Of a stretch of 64,000 nt of DNA, positions 13,401-28,400 are shown in pieces. The notes below the pieces were generated by a model. The model saw only the letters and a list, made by a program, of their open reading frames with translations, was not told the DNA's origin and searched no databases. Position numbers and translations under genes: made by a program. The stretch is from the NCBI GenBank assembly GCA_021613535.1, contig CP075494.1:13578001-13642000 (forward strand), given 5' to 3'. How positions within the stretch are numbered: position 1 is the first letter of the stretch; each line of letters opens with the position of its first letter. The stretch is from Adineta vaga. Taxonomy: Eukaryota > Rotifera.

Positions 13401-16400
13401 GTGTCGAACAAACGCAACAAGGTTTTATTTTAACTGTTGCAATACTAGTCAAAACTATAGATTGTGATAAGCTGTATTACCTAGTCAGTTCCTTCGAGCA
13501 ACTATCAAGTATATAAGTCATACAATGGACGAAAGAACTTTCATACACACAGTTAGAGCTAAAGCATGTAATTGTTCAATTTTTTGATTCAGCCTTTCAC
13601 TCTAAGAGTCAAAAAGACAAGATATTGATTTTATTCTTGGAAATGAGCATTAATACTACCTAACATTTTATTTACGCAAATATAGTTTTTAAAAGTAGAA
13701 ATACTTACTCACTACTTATTTTATAGCACCACTAAATATTGCTCAATCACTCACCGATATCAATGTACTACTCGGTCAACCTGGCACCTTGTCTCTTACT
13801 TGCGATGCCTTTCCAGTGCCTAAAGTTACATGGTTAGTATTCACTTTATTTAAATCAATTCTATATATTTTATCACCCGTTTGCTTACAGGTTCTTCAAT
13901 GATGTTGAACTCAAGAATTCGTCTAAACACAAAATCGAAGTCAAACAAAATGTATTCTCACTTACTGTAAACAAATGTGATCATCCCGACGTTGGCATTT
14001 ATCGTGCACATGTTGATAATGGTATTGATCAAACTGATCAAACGGCGAAACTCAACGTCGGAGGTAATACTCTTCCTCTTCACAATCAAAAACAATGCCT
14101 ATGCATATATGTATTCTCATTTCTAGTCAAACCAAAAGTAGAAGCAGCTAAGCCAGCTAATGAACAATCATGTGTTATTGGTCAAGATACTCAAATTGCA
14201 TGGCGATTCAGTGGTATTGAGAAACCACAGGTGACATGGCTCTTCAATGGACAACCTCTTACAACTAATGAACGACATCAAATCACCGAAGGTGAAGATG
14301 GAACATCGACACTTGCTATCAAGAGTGCTGAACTTACTGACAAAGGTGTTTACACTGCGAAAGCAACAAATGCAGTGGGTGAAGCAGAAGCAAAAACAAC
14401 ACTCAACATTGCTGGTATCAAACCAGTGATCACGAATGATCTCGAAGGTACATTACAAGCAACGAAAGGTGAATCAATGACAATCAAACTACAAGTGACA
14501 GGTACACCTCGACCTGATGTCATTTGGTGTCGAGGAAATGATGATCTTGTACCAAGTGATCGTATTCAAGTAGTAGCACCAACAAGTGAAGGTGATGACA
14601 CATACACATTGACAATTCTAAATGTTCAACCAGAAGATCAAGGTGATTATTCAGCTAAAATAAATAATGTTGGTGGATCACTCAAATCGAAGAAATGCAA
14701 AGTCACTGTCATGAGTAAGTTTATATTCAGTTTTATCGTTCTCTCTTTTCACTCATTGTATATTTCTCTAGAATCACCCGTCTTTGTGAATAAACCAACG
14801 ACACAAGAAGTGAAACAAGGTGAAACAGCGGTATTCGAAACACAGATCGATGGATATCCCACACCTAAAGTCACATGGCTTCTCAATGGTAAACCATTGA
14901 CAGCGAAAGAAGGCGCACAAGTGGAACTTAATGCCACGACTGGTGATGCCAAACTATCAATTCCTAAAGTTGATCTACAACAACATTCAGGCACAGTTAC
15001 ATGTCGACTCGAGAATCCACATGGAACTCAAGAAGAAACTGCACGACTCGATATTCTTGCTGCACCACTCATCACCACTCAATTACCGAAACAAGAAGAA
15101 ACAGTGAGTGGCAAAGATGTGACACTTCGAGTCGTTGTTCGAGGTTCACCACGACCTGAAGCACAATGGTTCTTCAATGACACACCGGTACCTGCAGAGA
15201 ACACTGCATATGACGAAGAAAAGAGTGAATATCAGTTGTTGATCAAAGAAGCAACTGTTGCTGCAAATGAAGGAACATATCGTGTTGTGTTGAAGAATGA
15301 TCTTGGAGAGAGTGAATCAACACCATGTGTATTGACAGTACTGGAACCAGTGAAAGTAACAAAGACAGCACCAGCGAGTGATGTTGTCGACTTGAAAGTG
15401 AGTGAAGGATTGGAATTATCGTTTGATGTTGATGGTAAAGAAGCACCAAAAGTACAATTAACTAAGGATGGCAAAGAAGTGAAGTTCAGTAGTGTTGAAG
15501 GTGTAAAACATGTATATTCTATTGGTGAAGTAAAACCAGAATATCAAGGCGTATACAAGTTGACAGCGAAGAACAAAACATCAACAGAAGAAATAACTGT
15601 CACAGTTAATATTACAGGTAAACTAGATTTTTTTTCTTTCGTGAATTAATCGATAATACTAATGTATATGGATAAGATATTGAGGGAACGCCATCTTCAA
15701 GAAAACGCAGTATTATCATTGGTATGAGCCATTGCATTTGACCTCTATTGAATCAGAACACTTGTATTCTACTTCAATTACTTCAGTAAAAATAGAGTAT
15801 TTCCTATGAAACTCGAAGTCGCTGAATTGTCTTTTCGGCTATTGTGCTATTCGCCTGTACAAAAAGCAGAAATTAATAGGTAGACAATTTTCATGATATT
15901 TCACAACTACAAGGAATAATTCAGATTTATTTAAACCAAGTACTTTGAAAGAGGCGGTTATTCTTAAGCACAAGCAACACCTTTCTTTTTAACTTACATA
16001 ATTAATTTCAATTCTTTTTAGCACCACTGAACATTACTCAATCACTCACCGATATCAATGTACTACTCGGTCAACCTGGCACCTTGTCTCTTACTTGCGA
16101 TGCCTTTCCAGTGCCTAAAGTTACATGGTTAGTATTCACTTTATTTAAATCAATTCTATATATTTTATCACCCGTTTGCTTACAGGTTCTTCAATGATGT
16201 TGAACTCAAGAATTCGTCTAAACACAAAATCGAAGTCAAACAAAATGTATTCTCACTTACTGTAAACAAATGTGATCATCCCGACGTTGGCATTTATCGT
16301 GCACATGTTGATAATGGTATTGATCAAACTGATCAAACGGCGAAACTCAACGTCGGAGGTAATACTCTTCCTCTTCACAATCAAAAACAATGCCTATGCA

Positions 16401-19400
16401 TATATGTATTCTCATTTCTAGTCAAACCAAAAGTAGAAGCAGCTAAGCCAGCTAATGAACAATCATGTGTTATTGGTCAAGATACTCAAATTGCATGGCG
16501 ATTCAGTGGTATTGAGAAACCACAGGTGACATGGCTCTTCAATGGACAACCTCTTACAACTAATGAACGACATCAAATCACCGAAGGTGAAGATGGAACA
16601 TCGACACTAGCTATCAAGAGTGCTGAACTCACTGACAAAGGTGTTTACACTGCGAAAGCAACAAATGCAGTGGGTGAAGCAGAAGCAAAAACAACACTCA
16701 ACATTGCTGGTATCAAACCAGTGATCACGAATGATCTCGAAGGTACATTACAAGCAACGAAAGGTGAATCAATGACAATCAAACTACAAGTGACAGGTAC
16801 ACCTCGACCTGATGTCATTTGGTGTCGAGGAAATGATGATCTTGTACCAAGTGATCGTATTCAAGTAGTAGCACCAACAAGTGAAGGTGATGACACATAC
16901 ACATTGACAATTCTGAATGTTCAACCGGAAGATCAAGGTGATTATTCAGCTAAGATCAGTAATGTTGGTGGATCACTCAAATCGAAGAAATGCAAAGTTA
17001 CTGTCATGAGTAAGTTGTTGAAACCTCCATATGCTGTTTCTAGTTTTAATTCTAATAGAATCGCCTGTTTTCATTACGAAACCAACGACACAAGAAGTGA
17101 AACAAGGTGAAACAGCGGTATTCGAAATAAAGATCGATGGATATCCCACACCTAAAGTCACATGGCTTCTCAATGGCAAACCATTGACAGCGAAAGAAGG
17201 CGCACAAGTGGAACTTAATGCCACGACTGGTGATGCCAAACTATCAATTCCTAAAGTAGATCTACAACAACATTCAGGCACAGTTACATGTCGACTCGAG
17301 AATCCACATGGAACTCAAGAAGAAACTGCACGACTCGATATTCTCGCTGCACCACTCATCACCACTCAACTACCGAAACAAGAAGAAACAGTGAGTGGCA
17401 AAGATGTGACACTTCGAGTCGTTGTTCGAGGTTCACCACGACCTGAAGCACAATGGTTCTTCAATGACACACCGGTACCTGCAGAGAACACTGCATATGA
17501 CGAAGAAAAGAGTGAATATCAGTTGTTGATCAAAGAAGCAACTGTTGCTGCAAATGAAGGAACATATCGTGTTGTGTTGAAGAATGATCTTGGAGAGAGT
17601 GAATCAACACCATGTGTATTGACAGTACTGGAACCAGTGAAAGTGACAAAGACAGCACCAGCGAGTGATGTTGTCGACTTGAAAGTGGGTGAAGCATTTG
17701 AATTATCGTTTGATGTTGATGGTAAAGAAGCACCAAAAGTACAATTGACCAAGGATGGCAAAGAAGTGAAGTTCACCAATGTTGAAGGTGTGAAACATGT
17801 GTACTCAGTTGGTGAAGTAAAACCAGAACATCAAGGCGTATACAAATTAATAGCCAGAAACAAAACATCAACTGAAGAGATGACTGTTACACTCAATGTT
17901 ACTGGTAAATATAACCATTTAACAGAAAATAAAATCGTGAAATCATCGTTTTATTCTAGCTCCGTTAAATATATCACAACCCCTTAGTGATATTAATGTA
18001 TTGATGGGTCAAAGCGGTACTCTGACGTTCGTCTGTGATGCATTCCCTGCTCCGAAAGTAACATGGTATGGCGATGACGTGATTTCGATAGGAATACTCA
18101 ACATTAAAATTTTTCTTTTCGTTTTCCTAGGTTTATGAATGATAATGAGTTGAAAAATTCTGCTAAACATAAAATTGAAGCAAAACAAAATGTGTTTAGT
18201 TTAACTGTCAATAAATGTGAGAACGGTGATATTGGTATTTATCGTGCTCAGATAGATAATGGTATTGATAGAGGCGAGCAATCAGCCAAGTTGAACGTTG
18301 GTATTAAACCTACTGTGGTTGGGAAACCAACTGATGTTCAAGTCCAAATTGGCCAATCAGCTCGTCTCCAAGTACAATTTGCTGGACAACCTTTACCAGA
18401 CATTACATGGACTCGCGCTGATGGTCAACCGTTAGGTGAAAATGTCAAGATTGCCAATGATGAAAATGGCCTTGCTGTCTTAACATTCGATGCCACATCT
18501 TTGACAGACAAATGTGGCTATATTGCTAAAGCAACAAATATTGTTGGATTCGTCGAACAGAAGATCAATTTAGATGTTAAAGGTACGTATCATTGGATAT
18601 AATGAATACACAATCAATTCCCTTTTTTCGTACATGTTTAGAAATCAAACCAACGATTATTCGTGATCTCGAAGCAGCTATCAATGCTACAAAAGGTCAA
18701 CCAATGACTCTTACTATCGAAGCTACTGGTAATCCGAAGCCCACTGTTCGATTCTTCCGTGGGGTAGAAGAACTCGTCGCAGCAGAAGGTCAAATTGAGT
18801 TGAAAGAATTGGAAGATGGTCAAACATTTACTGCAACTATTCTAAGTATGCAACCGAACCATCAAGGTGAATACACAGCTACAGTTCAAAATACAGGTGG
18901 AAGTGCAAAGAGTAAGAAATGCAAAGTTACCGTAACAAGTAAGGCTTAATTTATTAGTCGATCGATACAAAAGAGAGACACATATGTTTCTTTTTCTTAC
19001 ATTTAGAAACTCCAACGTTTACTCGTACACCACAAGATTTAACTGTGGCAGAAAAGTCTGAAGCTGTTTTTGAATGTGAAATCGATGCGTTCCCAGCAGC
19101 TAAAGTTACTTGGCTAAAAGATGGTAAACCATTAACTGTAAAGGAAGGTGTTGAAATTCAAGCACAAGCTGATAAAGGTCTCTATACACTTCGTATTCCT
19201 CAAGCTGATACTGTAAAACATATGGGTACTATACTTTGTCGTGCTGAAAATGCAATAGGAAATGTTGAACATCCAGTGACACTGAATATCACTACAGCGC
19301 CAACACTGAAAGCACAATTGAAAGATACCGAAGTATTACGTGGACAAGATGCAACATTTTCGGTGGATGTTCAAGGTTTTCCAATACCAGAAATAACTTG

Positions 19401-22400
19401 GACACGAGGAACGGATAAAGTTCTCGAAGTAGAAGTCGAAAAAATATCGATTTCTGACGATCGAAAACAATTAACAATACATAATGCACAGATTGATAAT
19501 GAAGATGAATATAATGTAAGAATGGTGAATGAATTTGGTGAAATAACAAGTAAAGCAAAATTAAGTGTATTAGGTATGTTCTATTGTATGTTATCTAACT
19601 CTCATTGCTTTGTGTCTTTGAAGAATTACCGGAAATTCAACCACTTTTGGAAGATAAAAATGTTCAAATTCGTCAACAAATTGAATATTCAACAATAATT
19701 ACTGGTCGACCATTACCCGAAATTCAATGGTTGAAAAATCAAAAACCATTGAGTGCATCTCCGCCACATATTCAAATTGAAACTACTGAAGAGAATGTTA
19801 TTAAAACAACACTTCGCATCGATAATATTCAATCTGATGACGATGCTACATATACAATTCGAGTCAAAAATCGTGCTGGACAAAAAGAATCAACATCGAA
19901 ATTAAATGTCCAAGCCAAACTCTCATTTCTAAAAGCATTTAAAGATGAAAATGTTATTCAAGGACAACCAATTACATTTCAATGTCAAATTGAAGCTATA
20001 CCAAAACCGAAAGTAACTTTCTATCTAAATGATCAAGAATTGAAATCGGGCGGAAAAATTAAAGTTGAATCGAAAGGTGATGTTCATACGTTATCATATT
20101 CGAAAGTTGATTTAATCGATAGTGGTATCATTAAAGCAATCGCTGATAATGGTTTAGATAAAGACGAAATAACTGCAAAATTAAATGTCTGCTTGAAACC
20201 AAGTCTTGTAGGCAAACCAACTGATGCTCAAGTTTCAATCGGTCAACCAGCACGATTACAATGTTCATTTACTGGATTACCTATGCCAGAATTGAAATGG
20301 TCACGTGTTGATGGTCAGCCATTGAATGAAGGAATTGAAATAGCTAATGATGAAAATCAAGGAATCGCTGCTTTAGTATTTAATGCAACAGCAATGGCTG
20401 ACAAAGGAGCTTACATGGTTAAAGCAACAAATGTTGTTGGATCAGTTGAACAAAAACTCAATCTTGATGTTAAAGGTACGTATCATTGGATATAATGTAT
20501 AAATAATCAATTCCCTTTTTTCATACATGTTTAGAAATCAAACCAACGATTATTCGTGATCTCGAAGCAGCTATCAATGCTACAAAAGGTCAACCAATGA
20601 CTCTTACTATCGAAGCTACTGGTAATCCGAAGCCCACTGTTCGATTCTTCCGTGGGGTAGAAGAACTCGTCGCAGCAGAAGGTCAAATTGAGTTGAAAGA
20701 ATTGGAAGATGGTCAAACATTTACTGCAACTATTCTAAGTATGCAACCGAACCATCAAGGTGAATACACAGCTACAGTTCAAAATACAGGTGGAAGTGCA
20801 AAGAGTAAGAAATGCAAAGTTACCGTAACAAGTAAGGCTTAATTTATTAGTCGATCGATACAAAAGAGAGACACATATGTTTCTTTTTCTTACATTTAGA
20901 AACTCCAACGTTTACTCGTACACCACAAGATTTAACTGTGGCAGAAAAGTCTGAAGCTGTTTTTGAATGTGAAATCGATGCGTTCCCAGCAGCTAAAGTT
21001 ACTTGGCTAAAAGATGGTAAACCATTAACTGTAAAGGAAGGTGTTGAAATTCAAGCACAAGCTGATAAAGGTCTCTATACACTTCGTATTCCTCAAGCTG
21101 ATACTGTAAAACATATGGGTACTATACTTTGTCGTGCTGAAAATGCAATAGGAAATGTTGAACATCCAGTGACACTGAATATCACTACAGCGCCAACACT
21201 GAAAGCACAATTGAAAGATACCGAAGTATTACGTGGACAAGATGCAACATTTTCGGTGGATGTTCAAGGTTTTCCAATACCAGAAATAACTTGGACACGA
21301 GGAACGGATAAAATAATTGAAGCAAATGAAAAATATACATGGTCCGATGATCAACATCGTCAGTTAATCATTCATAATATACAAGTCGATGATGAAGACG
21401 AATATAATGTGAAAATACAGAATGAATTTGGTGAGATAACAAGTAAAGCTAAACTTGCATGTTTAATTGCACCAAATATTTCACCTTCTACTATTGATGA
21501 TATTATTTTACAACGTGGTGATGAAAGTGAACATCAATTTGAGATTGAAGGTCGTCCACAAGTTGATATCACATGGTTGAAAAATGGCAAAGAACTTAAG
21601 TTAACTGAAAATCCAAATTATATCTTTACTTCCGATAAGGAAACAAATAAAGAAACATTTAAAATAATCAAAGCTGATGGTGATGATCAAGCACGTTTTA
21701 CATTACAAATTAAAAATAAAGCGGGTAAAGCTGAGGTTAACATGAATATTATCGTCAAAGCTAGTTTACAATTTACAAAAAATCTTGCCGATGTTGCTAC
21801 TGTTGTTGGACAACCAGTAACATTTTCATGTGAATGTTTTGGTTTACCAAAACCAACAGCAATAATATGGTATTTCAATGATATTGAAGTTAAAGGATCA
21901 GCAAAATATAAAATGGATGCAAAATATCCATTGATTACATTAACACTTAACAAAACAGATTTAATTGATATTGGTAAATATCGTGTTGTTATTACAAATG
22001 GTGAACAAACAATTGAAAGCGAAGCCAATTTATTAGTACAAACAAAACCAAAATTAGAAGGTAAACCACAAGATGCACAACCAATTATTGAAGAATCAGC
22101 ACGAATTCAATGTAAATTTTCTGGTTCACAACCATTTACAGTCACATGGTTAAAGAATGGTGAACCATTAGTTTTACCAAATGATAATATCGAAGTGATT
22201 AGTGAAGCTGATACTGGTATTCAAGCACTTGCTTTTAAACGTGTTGAAATTGAAGATAAAGCAAGTTATACTGTTCAAGTTGCCAATAAAGTTGGACAAG
22301 CTGAAGGAAAAATGAATCTAACACCAAAAGGTTTGTATTAAAAATTCAATAGAAGACATTCGCATTTTTGTTTTCCTTTGTAGAAATCAAACCAACTATT

Positions 22401-25400
22401 ATCACTGATCTCGAAGGCAAAACAGTTCAAAAAGGTGAACCATGTGAATTAACAATTATTGCTGAAGGTAAACCGCAACCACAATGTAAATGGACATTTA
22501 ATAATCAAGATTTAACTTTAATACCTGATGAAATCGAATCTGTTGTTGATGAAAATGATAAACGTATTTATTATCTACGATTAATATCGACTCAACCAAA
22601 ACATGTTGGTGAATATTCATGTACATTAACGAATGGTGGTGGAAGTGTTAAATCGAAAAAAGTGAAAATTACTTGTGAAAAATCTCCACAATTTGGATCG
22701 GAAATTGGTAAAACAGTTAAAGCTATTCAAGGTGACGATACACGAATTGAAAGTCCGATTGATGCTTATCCAATACCTAAATTTACTTGGTAAGTTTTTC
22801 GATTTCGAAAAATAAACTTTTAACATTCGAATCTATTCTTTTAGGAGTCGAGCATCAGACAACAAAACATTGAGTGAAAAAGATGGCAATTATTCTATTG
22901 CATTTGATACAGATAGAAATGCTTCTATTCTATTAATTAAACAAGTTAATAAAGTTGAACATGAAAATGAATATATCTGTCAAGCAACTAATGAATTTGG
23001 TGCAGCTGAAATGCGTACAAAATTACTTGTACTTATTCGACCATATTTCATTGAACAATTAAAAGATACTCAATGTCATGAATTTACTGAACAATTCGCA
23101 ATTGAATATCAAGCTGAAGGTTTTCCTGAACCAACAATTCAATGGACACGAAATAATGAAGTTATCGTTCCATCATCAAAAGAATTTCGAATTGAAAAGA
23201 ATCGTTTAGTCATCTTAGAAACGAAATTAGAACATACAGGTACATATGCTGTGAAATTAACCAATGAAGTTGGAGAAATCGAATCATCAATGCAATTAAC
23301 AATTACCGAACGACCCATTGAAGTTGGTAAACATCTTGTCGATACAAATGGTGTTGAAAAAGAGAATATGACATTTGAATGTGTCTTTACCAAACCAATT
23401 GAACGAGTGAAATGGTTAAAGAATGGTCAAGAATTACCCGATGAAGCACGATTTCTACGTAAAGGTGAACCAAATCAACGATATTTTCAATTAGAAATTC
23501 ATTCATTAACACTTGATGATACTGCTGAATATTCGTGTGTTTATGATGAAGCAACAAGTTCAAAAGCGAAATTAACTGTTGGTGAATTGCCAGTTGATTT
23601 TGAAAAACCACTTTCAAATCAATCATTAACTGAATATGATACATTAACATTAGAATGTATTGTAACGAAACCAAATAAACAAGTCAAATGGTTTTTTGAT
23701 AATCAAGAAATTCAAGTTGATGAACGATGTCGACTTGAAGTCGAAGAGAAAACACATCGATTAATCATTAGCAATATGTCACCGAATGATGAAGGAAATT
23801 ATGATGTTATTACAGAAAGTGATCGAAAGAGTTCAGCATTTGTTAGTGTGAAAGGTAGGTCGATTTGTTTTTAAATGAATTTAGAAAGAAAACTTTTTTT
23901 AATTATAGAAATTCCTATTGAATTTGTTCGTCCATTGAAAGATGTTGAAATTCAAGAACGTTCATCTGAATTAATTCTCGAATGTGAATTAAATAAATCT
24001 GTTCATGTTGAATGGTATCGTTTTTCAACTGAATTAACATCATTTACTGATGAACAACGTATTATTCTCGAACATAATGATCTTATTCATCGTTTAATCA
24101 TTAAAAATATTCAAATGGATGATAATGGAACATATACATGTCGTTATCCATCACAAAATGTTGATTCATCATGTAAAGTACATGTAACAGAATTACCATT
24201 AGCATTTGTACAAAGTCTAAATGAAGAATATGTTATAACAGAAAATGATGATTTAATCTTAAATCTTGAATTAAATAAAATGAATTTCTTGAAATATGAA
24301 TGGCTTCAAGATGGTGTTGTTATTGAAAATAATGATCATATTAAAATGTCTGTTCAAGGTGAAAAATATCAATTGAAAATAACCGATGGTAAACTTGAAG
24401 ATCAAGGTAAATATACGTTTCGTATACCAGAAGCTAATCTTGAAACACAAACCAATGTACAAATCAAAGAATTAGCTATTTATTTTACACGACAATTGAA
24501 AGAGAGTACAATTGTTATGGAAAATACAACTGAATATCGTTTGGATTGTGAAATCAATAAGGAAAAGAAAGTTGCACAGTGGTTTAAAGATGATGAACAA
24601 CAAGCATTAGTTTCCAATGAAGAAATTCAAATACAAACCATAGGTCGTATACATGCATTAGTTTTCAATTCAGTAAAATTGAAACATGCTGGAAAGTATA
24701 CATGTCAATTTAGTGACGATATTAAATCGAGTGGTGCACTTCGAGTTGAAGGTATGTTTACGAAGAAAAGAAAATGTAAGAGATATTTTCGTTTGTTTTT
24801 ATAGATGCACCAACAGAATTCGAAGTTGGTTTACAAAATATGACAATTGTTGAAGATGAACCATTGATATTAGAATGTATTTTAACAAAAGATCGACCTG
24901 ATGATCAAATAACATGGTCATTCGATGGTGAACCATTAGTTATTGATAATGAACGTATTAAAGTATCCAAAGTTGGTCCTATTGTGAAATTAATTATTGA
25001 CGAATGTCAATTAAGTGATGATGGACGTTATCAAGCTGAAATTAATGGAAAAACAACCAAAGGAAATGTTGTTGTAACAGGTAAAACTTGAATGACATAA
25101 TTCTTTTTTTTGATTCATCTCAAGATATTCTTTTCAATTTTTTTCTAGAGAAAAAACTTGAATTTGTTCGTCCATTACAAGATATTGAATTTGATGAATG
25201 GTCCAAATGTGTTCTTGAATGTGAACTTAATAAACGTAATGTTCAATGTCGTTGGTATAAAGATACATCGGAAATTTATCCAAATGATCATTATCAATTT
25301 GAAATTGATGATAAAGTTCAACGTCTAATTATCGATCGTATTGAATTAACTGATGCTGCAACATATGGATGTGTTTGTCGTAAAGCAAAAACATCGGGAA

Positions 25401-28400
25401 ATTTAACTGTGAAAGAATTACCATACGATTTCATTCGTCCATTAGACGAAACTGTTTCAATTGTGGAAAAACAACAATTAGTTCTTGAATGTGAAAGTAA
25501 TAAACCGTTGAAAGATAATCCTATAATATGGACACGAGATGGACAAGTTTTAACACATAATCCAATCGATGGTATATTGATTAAAACAATGGATAAAGTT
25601 CATACATTAACAATTTATGAATGTAAAATGAAAGATCATGGACAATATGTATGTACAATTAAACAAGCAAGTACAACATGTCTAGTGAATATGAAAGGTA
25701 AATTGATATTGAATTTGAATTTGTTTTCGTTTTAAAAAGAATTTTGTTCAATTGATTTTTGTAGAAGCACCAGTAGAATTTGTTCGTCCACTAGAAAATG
25801 CAACAGTGACGGAAGGTCAACCATTGAAATTAAGTTGTACATTGAGTAAAGAAAATTGTCAAGTTATTTGGTTGAAAGATAATGAAGAAATCAATGTTAG
25901 TGAAGATGAAACAAATCGATTTGTTGCAACAAATGATGGTCGAGTGTATCGATTAGAAGTAAAAGAATCGAAGATGATCGATGCAGGAATATATACCATT
26001 AAAGTTGAAGATAAAGAACAATCATGTCAAGTTGTTGTTACAGGTAAGAAAACTTTCAAAAGAAATTAAATTTCATTGATTTCCCTTTTTTTCCTCTTAT
26101 CTCATTTAATAGAAGCACCAATTGATATCGTTATTCCACTCAGTGACAAGACATGTGTCGAAGGTCAAGCAGAATTCTCTGAATTTTATGTTGAATTGAA
26201 TAAACCAAATATCAATCTTATATGGAAATGTGACGATGAGCCAATTGATTTTACTGATTCGAAATATTCGAAATTGAATGAAAAAACGAAATATACATTA
26301 ATTATACGTACTATTGAATTATCTGATGAGAAACTATATTCTTGTCAAATTAGTGGTGGTACAACATCACGTGTCAAATCATCTGCACAATTAACTGTTG
26401 AAGAATTACCACCAGACTTTGTTTTAACAACAACACCATTACAAGATCGTGAATGTTTCGAAGAAGAAGATGTTGAATTCGAATGTGAATTGAGTAAATC
26501 GAAATGGAAGAAATCAGGTCAAACAATCATATGTAAATGGTTTCGAAATGGTGATCGTGAATTACGATCAACAGCAAAATATTCCATTCAACGCGAAGGT
26601 CCAATGCAAAAATTAATTATTCATAATGCACAATTTGAAGATGATGGAGAATATCGTTGTATGATTATGGATAAAGATGTTAGTGCTAAATTAACTGTTA
26701 AAGGTAATATTTTTCTATTCGTTTAAATTAGCACAATTCAATAATCTATTTTTCTTTTCATAGAAATTCCTGTGACTTTCACACAATTACTTGAAGATAT
26801 TCAAACAATCGAACGTGAAACTGTTACATTTCAATGTGAAATCTCGAAAACTCATTCAACACGTACACAAACAGAAATTCCAATTCATTGGTATCGTGAT
26901 GGTGTGAAATTAGTTGGTGGTGGTCGATTTGAATTATCGAAAGCATCCGGTGGTAAACGACAGATCTTAAAAATTATCAATGCTAGTTTAACTGATTCGG
27001 GTGAATATGCATGTACAGCTGGCAGTGAACAAGTTCGTACAGTTGCTAATCTTGTTATTGGTGATTTGAATGTGGAATTTTCACAAACATTACAAGATCG
27101 AACAATACTTGAAGATCAAACTTTAATACTTGAATGTGTTGTCAACCGTACAGATAAACCTATCGCATGGTTCTTTAATGATCAACAAATTCAATCGGGA
27201 ACAAAATATGATATTGGTCGAGAGAAGAATAAATTACGATTAGTGATCAAAAATGTTACTATTGAGAATGAAGGACAATATACATGTCGTGTAGCAGATG
27301 TTAAAACTCAATGTAAAGTCATTGTTGATGAAGAAAAAGTTCGTTTTGTCGAACGATTAACTGATGTTGGAACAAAAGAAGGTGAAAGCGCGAAATTTCA
27401 ATGTTCCGTTTCAAAATTAACTTATGTTAAAGCAAAACGTGATGTCGATTTTAAATGGTTACTTAATGGAAAGATCGTTGAAGAAACAGATGATAAGAAA
27501 TATTCAATTGAATTTGATAAACCAAATAAAATCTTAAAATTAACCATTAATGATGTACGAAATGAAGATGTTGGTATTATAACTTGTCAAGCAGATGATG
27601 TGACAACAATTGGACGATTAAATGTTGAAGAAATTCCAATTTATTTCGTTCGTAAACCTGAAGATCAAATTCTAACTGAATTACCAAATATATGTATATT
27701 TGAATGTGAATTAAATCGAGCTGGTATTCAAGTTAAATGGTTACATAATAAGAAAGAATTAGATTTTCATAAAGATAAAATTGAATTTCATAATACGGAT
27801 ACAATTTATCGATTGAAATTATTACAAATTGATGTGGAAGATCAAGGTGAATATGTTTGTGTAGCAAGAGATAAGAAAGCACAAGCATTCTTGAAATTAC
27901 AAGTTCCACCGAAAATTGAATCATTTCAAACTAATTCCAAATTAATTAAACACGATCAACCATTAGTTATTGATGTATTCTATACAGGATGGCCGGAACC
28001 AGCAATAGAATGGAATCGGACAAATAATAAAATGAAAACGAAATTAATTAAAAATGGTCATATACAAATGACTATTGATGCAATGCATCGTAGCGATGGC
28101 GGTTTATATGAAGTAACATTGAAAAATGAATATGGACAAGATCAACGCAATGGAACAATTGAAGTACTTGATAAACCAAGTAAACCGAAGAATTTAATTG
28201 TGAAATTATTGGATATTGGTGAATGTGAATTAACTTGGGAAGAACCAGATGATGATGGTGGTTCAGCATTGACAGGTTATTGTATTGAAAAATGTGAAGA
28301 ACGACGAGCTTCGTCATGGGATGAAGTTTGTGTCATGAGTTTTGAAGAAAAACGAGCAATTGTCAATCGATTAATTGATGGAGCAAAATATCGTTTTCGT

